DNA from: an uncultured Dyadobacter sp.
GTDB taxonomy: Bacteria; Bacteroidota; Bacteroidia; Cytophagales; Spirosomataceae
Length of the DNA: 6,851 nucleotides
Assembly: GCA_946481035.1 (NCBI GenBank)
Contig: CAMLNK010000218.1
Location: forward strand, 1-6,851
Reading direction: 5' to 3'
Shown: positions 1 to 4,570 of the stretch, piece after piece
Numbering within the stretch: position 1 is the stretch's first letter
Layout: the number at the start of each line of letters is the position of its first letter
Translations under genes and position numbers: made by a program
Notes under the pieces: model-generated
Told to the model about the DNA's origin: nothing
Seen by the model: the letters and a program-made list of their open reading frames with translations, nothing else
Databases searched by the model: none

Positions 1-200
1 CGCCCCTGCTTGTCGCGCTGGTGCATGATCTTGCGGATAATCTCGATGTCGCGCTCGGTATAGCGCCGGCGGTTGCGCGAATCACGCTTGGGGGTAAGCT
101 GGGGAAATTTCTTTTCCCAGAAGCGTAATGCGGAAGGCTCGCAGCCTACCATTTCAGCAACCTCGTTGGTGTCGTAATATAATTTGGTATTGGATTCCAT
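1..200 (-). CDS. MerR-family transcriptional regulator, N-terminal part (runs off left edge)
   Basis: Sixty-six N-terminal codons of a MerR-type DNA-binding regulator are visible; the rest lies beyond base 1. Read on the minus strand from ATG at 200-198, the protein has a helix-turn-helix at about residues 8-27 (TNEVAEMVGCEPSALRFWEK), followed by the basic wing at about 35-48 with the RNRRRYTERD segment, and the start of the second helical pair (DIEIIRKIMHQRDKQG). The aromatic 'LRFWEKKFP' segment is typical of the Bacteroidota MerR subgroup that keeps only a generic C-terminal region. Regulators of this family bind a dyad between promoter elements and distort it; the effector-binding part is not in the window, so the signal cannot be named. 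The gene follows an SRPBCC gene on the same strand after 40 bp, but a good -7 element directly upstream suggests it can be transcribed alone. The family call is firm; the function is unknown. Confidence 0.9.
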   Translation of the reverse strand, partial: MESNTKLYYDTNEVAEMVGCEPSALRFWEKKFPQLTPKRDSRNRRRYTERDIEIIRKIMHQRDKQG

Positions 201-219
201 ATGTTCAAAGCGGTTATTA

Positions 220-227
220 CAAAGATA
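220..227 (-). promoter_or_regulatory. Candidate -7 element for the MerR gene
   Basis: On the minus strand this reads TATCTTTG, an exact match to the Bacteroidota -7 consensus TAnnTTTG. It lies about 20 bases upstream of the MerR ATG, which would give a leader of only about 10-15 bases. I do not see a TTTG -33 element at the usual 17-23 base spacing: the nearest TTTG is 31 bases upstream, inside the end of the SRPBCC gene. That lowers confidence, although MerR-controlled promoters often have abnormal spacing. Confidence 0.45.
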
Positions 228-240
228 ATCGTGCCCGCTG

Positions 241-669
241 TTAAACCCGGTTTTCCGACAAATTTTTGATTTTTTCGAGCGCTATATCCGCAAACTCCTC
301 CGACGAAGCATAGTAGTCCCGCCCATCGGGCAATACCGAAAAATCACCGATCTCCAATTCCAGAAGCGTGCCGTCCCCTTCCTCCGTCAACCGGTAACGG
401 TAGCTGATGTCGTACTGCGAAGGCGCCTGCTCCCACTTCGAAACATACAGCGAAAAAACGAGCAGTTCATTTGGCTCATACCCGGTAACGGTAAGCCGCG
501 TCATCCCCGACCAGTCGATTACCTTGCCATATTCGAGATAATAATCTTCGAAATCATGGGGCAGATCATCCCATTGCCTGATGTATTTGGGCGCAATCAA
601 TACTTCCCACACCTTCGCCACAGGCGCTTCGATGGTAATTTTTCTGATGACTGTAAGCTCCTGTGTCAT
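241..669 (-). CDS. SRPBCC/AHSA1-like (START-fold) protein
   Basis: A 142-residue soluble protein with no signal peptide. The N-terminus, beta strand 'TVIRKITIEAP' followed by helix 'VAKVWEVLIAPKYIRQW' (residues 6-33), is the signature opening of SRPBCC domains related to AHSA1 (Activator of Hsp90 ATPase). The middle strands (about 57-76, with LTVTGYEPNELLVFSLYV, and 87-108) and the C-terminal long helix (about 121-138) complete the helix-grip fold. Length matches the family. These proteins bind hydrophobic ligands in a central cavity, and the substrate cannot be read from sequence; related members include polyketide cyclase-like and stress proteins. The start ATG at 669-667 is placed just before the first conserved strand. 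The MerR gene lies 40 bp downstream on the same strand, so the two may be cotranscribed. In other genomes small SRPBCC proteins often sit beside regulators, but no functional link is shown here. Confidence 0.88.
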   Translation of the reverse strand: MTQELTVIRKITIEAPVAKVWEVLIAPKYIRQWDDLPHDFEDYYLEYGKVIDWSGMTRLTVTGYEPNELLVFSLYVSKWEQAPSQYDISYRYRLTEEGDGTLLELEIGDFSVLPDGRDYYASSEEFADIALEKIKNLSENRV

Positions 670-742
670 AAAACGATATTTAGCTTTCTATCTCCAATTT
701 AAGAAAAAACTGTGCCGTAACAGGTCAACTGATGTTTACTTA

Positions 743-775
743 TTTGTGAAGAAAAAACAGTTTTTGTTATCTTTC
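743..775 (+). promoter_or_regulatory. Candidate Bacteroidota-type promoter for the acyltransferase gene
   Basis: TTTG at 743-746 (-33 type) and TATCTTTC at 768-775 (7 of 8 matches to TAnnTTTG) are separated by 21 bases, within the 17-23 range described for Bacteroidota sigma-ABfr promoters. Transcription would begin near 782, giving a leader of roughly 70 bases before the ATG at 850. It lies in the 180-bp divergent gap between the SRPBCC gene and the acyltransferase. For the SRPBCC direction I see only a weak candidate, a TAAATTGG-like element on the minus strand near 700. Confidence 0.5.
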
Positions 776-849
776 CCGCTGACACGGTTTTACGATTTTC
801 TGTGTCAAAGCCTTAAGTAACGAACAGGAACTAATCAATTTCACAGGAA

Positions 850-2001
850 ATGGGACAGGAACCAGGCCGGGGCGGTATCACTCGTGAATCCAAATTAGAC
901 AGTATTCAGGTTCTGAGGGGCATCGCGGCATTATACGTCACTATCTACCATTTAAAGGCTGTCATCCCTGCCGGGGCAGCTTTCGGAAAAGAGATCGACT
1001 TTCTATCGGGGTCGGGCCCCGCCGGGGTTAGCCTTTTTTTTGTGATCAGCGGCTTCATTATGGTGTACATTACCCGCAACACCGATTCCTCGGGCCGAAA
1101 CATTCTCCGCTTCACAGCGAAACGGCTGATCCGCATCTGGCCTGCGTACGCGGTCATTACACTGGGTTATTGCCTGCTGCACAGCCGGATTTCGCCGAAT
1201 CCCCAGTGGCCCTCCGATCTCTTGCAGAGTCTTTTGTTTATCCCGTTAGCCAACACCGAGCCTCCCTTTTATGGCTATGCCGTGCTGAATGTCGGATGGA
1301 GCCTCAATTACGAGATTTATTTTTACCTATTAATAGCGGTGTCGATGCTCTTTGCGCGGCTGCGGTGGTATGCATTCTTCCTGATGATCGCCGTCACGCT
1401 GGTGGGCATTCCAACTTACTACGGGGTTTTCACATTGAAAGCGGATAAAATGGCGGACCTCGGCTCTCCCTATCTCAATATGATCACCAACCCTATCATC
1501 TGGAACTTCGTGTCGGGTGTGTTCCTCGGGCTGGTCTATTACAATGAAACCCTGCATGGACAGCTCCGCGCATTCCTTTCATGGAATCTGATGGCCCCGA
1601 CACTTCTTTGCCTGGCAATATGGCAATTCCTCTCAGGTTTCCTGGGTGGTTTCGGGCCTTTCGAATGGGGATTAGGCGCTACGGCTATTTTTACCGTATT
1701 TGTATTTTACTACCAGGAGCGCAGGCAGAAATTTCCGTCGTGGCTGGTCCGCTTGGGCGATATGTCATTCTCGATCTATCTCTTGCATGTTCCCATCGTG
1801 GTCGGCGTGGGTTTCCTGTTCCGCAGACTAGGCTTCCCCGTTTTCAGCGAAGGCCCTGCGATGTTTTTATTGTCGCTCGCGCTTACGCTCATCGGAGCAC
1901 GCCTTTCCCACGAATTCCTGGAACTCAAACTTACTTCTTACCTGACCAAACGGCTTATTCCAGCCAAAAAGCTGACATTGAAGCAGCACGCCAGGAGCTA
2001 A
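850..2001 (+). CDS. Acyltransferase-3 family membrane protein (OafA/YrhL-like)
   Basis: A 383-residue multi-pass inner-membrane protein that would transfer an acyl group (commonly acetyl or succinyl) to a sugar, polysaccharide or other envelope molecule. Family hallmarks are visible: the first segment 'IQVLRGIAALYVTIYHL' (residues 19-35) carries the Arg-X10-His arrangement (Arg23, His34), His34 being the expected catalytic residue; 'GVSLFFVISGFIM' (59-71); the basic 'RFTAKRLIRIWPAY' loop (87-100); 'GWSLNYEIYFYL' (149-160), equivalent to the family WSLxxE motif; and the last-part signature 'LGDMSFSIYLLHVPI' (302-316). About ten hydrophobic helices and a basic C-terminal tail are present. There is no fused SGNH domain, so it is the short form. 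The start is supported by ACAGGAA just upstream (843-849), although the spacing is tight. It appears to be a single-gene unit. The acceptor is unknown, since no glycan cluster is visible around it. Its TAA stop touches the stop of the convergent hydrolase gene. Confidence 0.93.
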   Translation: MGQEPGRGGITRESKLDSIQVLRGIAALYVTIYHLKAVIPAGAAFGKEIDFLSGSGPAGVSLFFVISGFIMVYITRNTDSSGRNILRFTAKRLIRIWPAYAVITLGYCLLHSRISPNPQWPSDLLQSLLFIPLANTEPPFYGYAVLNVGWSLNYEIYFYLLIAVSMLFARLRWYAFFLMIAVTLVGIPTYYGVFTLKADKMADLGSPYLNMITNPIIWNFVSGVFLGLVYYNETLHGQLRAFLSWNLMAPTLLCLAIWQFLSGFLGGFGPFEWGLGATAIFTVFVFYYQERRQKFPSWLVRLGDMSFSIYLLHVPIVVGVGFLFRRLGFPVFSEGPAMFLLSLALTLIGARLSHEFLELKLTSYLTKRLIPAKKLTLKQHARS

Positions 2002-3111
2002 TCACTGGAGTTTCACGTCTTCCACTGTTTTATAGGCGTTGTTGGTGATCTGCCGCGGGTTCTGCGACCAGAGCCGTTTCATGAAACCGGCGTAGCGGCC
2101 GATCACATATTCCTCGGGGTAGCTCAGGTGATGCCCTTCAAGGTCTTCGAAGTTTAATTCAAATGGGATTTTAAACTTTTTCAGTTGATCTGCGGCAACT
2201 TTCGCCCCTACCATTCCGGGATAAGTAGGGCACGAAAGGAAGGTACCGCCATAATACGGCAGCACATTATCCCCTACCCGCTGGAAAAACACGGTCGGCA
2301 TCGCATTCGACGCATTGATAAACTCGCTTCTGAATATTCCGTAGCCCATTTGGGTAAGCAGCGCCCTGACCCGGAAGGGGCTGTCGTCCGCTTTGGGATC
2401 CAGGCGGCCCAGTGCCCGGGTAATCCCCGGTGCCAGCCCCTCGAAATCGGCTTCGTTCATATACACCAATGCTGTGACGGTAATGGCCCCCGCGCTGCTG
2501 CCCGCGAGCATGATCTGCCGCGTATCGATGCCGAACTCCTCAGCATGGTCGACAAAGTAATGGATGGCGGCATAAGTATCCTGCACGGCGCGGTACACCG
2601 CCCGAACTGCTTCCTGGCTATTACCTCCACAGGCATATTGTTCGCTCGCGCCATTGAATCCGAGCCGGTAGTTGATCGACGCCGCCGCATAGCCACGTTG
2701 CGCAAGCCCGCGTGCAAGCCCCATTTCGTTGCCCAAATCCCCGAAAAGGAATGCGCCTTCATGGACCATCAGCACAAATGGGCGGTATTTGAGGGTATCG
2801 TCGCCCGGCGCGACGAACTCGTATTTCAAATCGATGGCATTGCCGCGGTAATCATCCGTATTGGTGAAAATCCCTTTGCTCGTTTTCAGATTGGCCTCCG
2901 CGAAAATCTTCTCATTGCCGAAACGGGCTGTATTCGCCAGGGAAGAATCGGGATTCTTGGCAGGTATCGTGTCGATAATCACAGTATCGGGCTTGTTGGG
3001 CACCGTCGTATCCGGCCCCTTGTCGATCGGGTCCGGAGATGGGTAACGGCAGCTTAAAAACATCCCGATGAGTATAACCAGACCATATGCCCGGTAAAGT
3101 TGCTTCGACAT
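2002..3111 (-). CDS. Lipoprotein alpha/beta-hydrolase (carboxylesterase/BD-FAE-like)
   Basis: A 369-residue predicted exported esterase. The N-terminus has basic residues, a hydrophobic stretch and a lipobox-like FLS-Cys at residues 18-21, so Cys21 is the likely lipidation site; Phe at -3 is unusual but tolerated in Bacteroidota. Residues 22-60 form a Pro/Asp/Thr-rich linker. The alpha/beta-hydrolase core follows: an oxyanion-hole loop 'VHEGAF' (116-121), a strand ending 'SINYRLGF' (145-152), and a nucleophile elbow GSSAG (204-208) with Ser206 as nucleophile. Acidic and histidine partners are probably Asp281 ('RVGDNVLPYYGG') and His327 or His328 ('EGHHLSYPEE'). The family hydrolyses carboxyl esters of small molecules or carbohydrate-linked acyl or feruloyl groups; the substrate cannot be read here. 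The oxyanion loop reads HEGA where many relatives have HGG. A short lipoprotein gene lies 77 bp upstream on the same strand. I assign no gene symbol because the closest subfamily is uncertain. Confidence 0.88.
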   Translation of the reverse strand: MSKQLYRAYGLVILIGMFLSCRYPSPDPIDKGPDTTVPNKPDTVIIDTIPAKNPDSSLANTARFGNEKIFAEANLKTSKGIFTNTDDYRGNAIDLKYEFVAPGDDTLKYRPFVLMVHEGAFLFGDLGNEMGLARGLAQRGYAAASINYRLGFNGASEQYACGGNSQEAVRAVYRAVQDTYAAIHYFVDHAEEFGIDTRQIMLAGSSAGAITVTALVYMNEADFEGLAPGITRALGRLDPKADDSPFRVRALLTQMGYGIFRSEFINASNAMPTVFFQRVGDNVLPYYGGTFLSCPTYPGMVGAKVAADQLKKFKIPFELNFEDLEGHHLSYPEEYVIGRYAGFMKRLWSQNPRQITNNAYKTVEDVKLQ

Positions 3112-3188
3112 TCGTAGGGTTACTAATCTATCTATACGCGAAATTAAGCTGTTTTCGCCTCACATTGTTCATCCCCAACACGATTGAA

Positions 3189-3398
3189 TCAATTATTTAC
3201 ACTTTTTCTGATCCTGCTCGAATCCGTTTTCGTATCCTGTTCCGGCTGATGGTAGAAATATCCCTCGGTTTTGTTCTTTTTTGCCACATTCTCTTTTTCC
3301 CCTTCGGTACTGTTAGCCTGCATGCGCTTGCCGCATGAGATCACGAACAGAAACAGTGCGACCCCGGTAATTACGCCAATTGCGATGATCTTTTTCAT
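3189..3398 (-). CDS. Small predicted lipoprotein (69 aa)
   Basis: A short protein with a convincing lipoprotein signal: MKK followed by a hydrophobic stretch (residues 4-20) and Ile-Ser-Cys, Cys22 being the candidate lipidated residue. The mature part, only about 48 residues, is hydrophilic and rich in Lys, Glu, Asn and Ser with no recognisable domain and no further cysteine. It precedes the lipoprotein hydrolase gene on the same strand, with 77 bp between stop and next start, so the two could be cotranscribed. I do not recognise a family. The well-formed signal peptide is the main reason to believe it is a gene; the overlapping frame on the opposite strand has no comparable feature. No Shine-Dalgarno sequence is visible, which is normal for this group. 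Confidence 0.65.
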   Translation of the reverse strand: MKKIIAIGVITGVALFLFVISCGKRMQANSTEGEKENVAKKNKTEGYFYHQPEQDTKTDSSRIRKSVNN

Positions 3399-3452
3399 GA
3401 TTGATACCCGTTTAGTTTGTTGATTTCAAAACCGGGTCTACTGCAAAAAAGA

Positions 3453-3496
3453 TACCAGCACCGACCTGTAACCACACCCCCTGAATGCTGCTGGTA
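3453..3496. repeat. Inverted repeat in a divergent intergenic region
   Basis: TACCAGCA at 3453-3460 is matched by its exact reverse complement TGCTGGTA at 3489-3496, with 28 bases between. It sits between the divergent starts of the small lipoprotein (minus, start 3398) and the small membrane protein (plus, start 3540). It could be an operator pair or a leader hairpin for the plus-strand gene. An 8-bp match at this spacing can also arise by chance. Confidence 0.3.
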
Positions 3497-3539
3497 CGGT
3501 TTTTACAAAGGCAGGGGCAATCACCCACTATATAAAGTC

Positions 3540-3713
3540 ATGGATATCATCATCTTTCTCAAAGCAATCGGCAACCTTCTTTTCGCAGCGATATTGTTGC
3601 TCGCAGTGGCATTTTCATCCGCGTTTTCCGTCCTGACCTACATGTTTCGCGGCTCCCGGCCGTCGGCAGCCGGGATCAAAAGCTTTGTCAGGAAAAAATA
3701 CACATCGCGTTAG
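3540..3713 (+). CDS. Small single-pass membrane protein (57 aa)
   Basis: A 57-residue protein starting at ATG 3540, with a short N-terminal segment (MDIIIFLKAIGN), one strong transmembrane helix at about residues 11-34 (LLFAAILLLAVAF core) and a basic C-terminal tail (RGSRPS...KSFVRKKYTSR) that should lie in the cytoplasm. The reading frame stays open upstream to a TTG near 3417, but that extension is Pro/Cys/His-rich with no membrane character, so I take the internal ATG. No family is recognised. It ends 3 bp from the stop codon of the convergent response-regulator gene. The protein-like design (helix flanked by basic tail, clean start and stop) supports coding, but at this length and without homologue data the call is moderate. 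Confidence 0.55.
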   Translation: MDIIIFLKAIGNLLFAAILLLAVAFSSAFSVLTYMFRGSRPSAAGIKSFVRKKYTSR

Positions 3714-3716
3714 CTT

Positions 3717-4181
3717 CTATGAAAGCAGGTTTTGGCGGAGCAGGAATTCCAGCTGGCCGTTTACATCGATCAGCTTTTCGATCAGCTCCTTGTTTTCCTC
3801 CCGCAGGTGGAAGATTTCGTAGGCATTCTTGATAATGATGCGGAGCTGCTGCTCGTCCCAGGGCTTGTTGAGGTAATAATAGATATGCCCCTTGTTTACG
3901 GCGTCGATTACCGCGGTAATGTCGGTATACCCCGTGAGCAGGATACGCACCGGGTCGGAGTAGTCCTTCAAAACTTCGATCAGGAAATCCACGCCCGTCA
4001 TCTCAGGCATGCGCTGGTCGGTAATGATTACGTGCACGACATTATGCTTCAAAAGTTCGAGACCTTCCCGCCCCGATGTCGCTATTAAAATATTGAAGTC
4101 TCTTCTGAAAGCGGCCTTGAATGAGTTGAGGTTGTTGATTTCATCATCCACATACAGTACGCTTATTTTTCCTTTTTCCAT
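3717..4181 (-). CDS. Stand-alone response regulator (CheY-like receiver with C-terminal helix)
   Basis: A 154-residue protein made of one receiver domain (about residues 5-122) and a short charged tail. Key residues are all present: acidic pair Asp12-Asp13, phospho-acceptor Asp55 in 'IITDQRMPEM', Thr83 in 'LLTGYTD' and Lys106 in 'LNKPWD'. The TDQRMPxMTG and LNKPWD blocks resemble receivers placed ahead of HD-GYP, PP2C or kinase modules. Here no DNA-binding or enzymatic domain follows: residues about 123-150 form a heptad-like helix (IFHLREENKELIEKLIDV...) likely to dimerise or dock onto a partner. It would act by phosphorylation-dependent protein contact in the cytoplasm. No histidine kinase is in the window. 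It is divergent from the ThiF-nitroreductase gene across a 389-bp gap with dyads close to this start, and convergent with the 57-aa membrane gene. Confidence 0.93.
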   Translation of the reverse strand: MEKGKISVLYVDDEINNLNSFKAAFRRDFNILIATSGREGLELLKHNVVHVIITDQRMPEMTGVDFLIEVLKDYSDPVRILLTGYTDITAVIDAVNKGHIYYYLNKPWDEQQLRIIIKNAYEIFHLREENKELIEKLIDVNGQLEFLLRQNLLS

Positions 4182-4206
4182 CCTGAATACTTGGTGCTTG
4201 GCGGAA

Positions 4207-4222
4207 TCGGATCTCTATCCGA
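4207..4222 (-). promoter_or_regulatory. Short perfect hairpin/dyad upstream of the response regulator
   Basis: TCGGAT (4207-4212) and ATCCGA (4217-4222) are perfect reverse complements around a 4-base CTCT loop. The element ends 25 bases before the response-regulator start codon at 4181, so it is either in the 5' leader as a small hairpin or an operator near the transcription start. The exact role is unknown. Confidence 0.4.
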
Positions 4223-4237
4223 AACCGAACTAATTGA

Positions 4238-4253
4238 TAATATTATAATATTA
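4238..4253. repeat. Perfect 16-bp AT-only palindrome
   Basis: TAATATTATAATATTA is its own reverse complement, with no spacer. It lies 56 bp upstream of the response-regulator start and 15 bp from the neighbouring TCGGAT dyad. Such a site could bind a dimeric regulator or contribute to promoter melting. Being composed only of A and T, it is more likely to occur by chance than a mixed palindrome. Confidence 0.4.
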
Positions 4254-4570
4254 ATTCTATATTCGCATCAATAGCCACAGCACATCCGACATTTTTTTTA
4301 CACGACGCACGGGCACAAGCTTCTGCTAATAAGGGAATTTTACAGGCAAACGTCCAAATATTTTGCCGCCCATTGAACCAGAGGTTAGTTTTACAAAAAT
4401 AAATTCAGCAATTTGTGTAATTATTGAAGCGAGTAAAAATGCGTGAATATACGAGAATCAGGGTATGCGATAGCCGGTCCGGTGAATTTTATATGAAGAT
4501 CGGCACAATTTTGTGATTTGTTAAATCAGGCCCCGGCCCATTGAAGGACAGGCTTCACAATTATTCTAAA

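Larger units (their letters stand above)
4182..4570. other. 389-bp divergent intergenic region without a convincing gene
   Basis: This gap separates the starts of the response regulator (minus) and the ThiF-nitroreductase gene (plus), so it should hold both promoters. The left part contains two dyads (4207-4222 and 4238-4253); the middle (about 4230-4440) is clearly more A/T-rich than the genes around it. Toward the plus-strand gene, CAATTTTG at 4506-4513 matches TAnnTTTG at 7 of 8 positions, but I see no well-spaced -33 element, so I do not call a promoter. The longest ATG frame I noticed (4439-4516, 25 codons) has no supporting feature. No intrinsic terminator, riboswitch or tRNA-like fold was recognised. 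Confidence 0.6.

Noticed and set aside
2185..3057. Long plus-strand open frame (290 codons) opposite the hydrolase.
   Set aside because: The minus-strand frame has a lipobox, GxSxG elbow and hydrolase fold; the opposite frame is rich in Arg/His/Ile without any recognisable motif.
3417..3539. N-terminal extension of the small membrane protein from a TTG start.
   Set aside because: The extension is compositionally unlike the membrane protein, begins at a weak start codon and overlaps a divergent promoter region with an inverted repeat; ATG 3540 gives a clean small membrane protein.
3655..3674. GC-rich stem (CCCGGC ... GCCGGG) that might be a terminator for the response-regulator transcript.
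   Set aside because: It lies inside the small membrane gene and is not followed by a T-run on either strand, so it does not fit an intrinsic terminator.
4439..4516. A 25-codon ATG frame in the intergenic region before the ThiF-nitroreductase gene.
   Set aside because: No start context, domain, signal or hydrophobic segment supports it; a frame this short is expected by chance.
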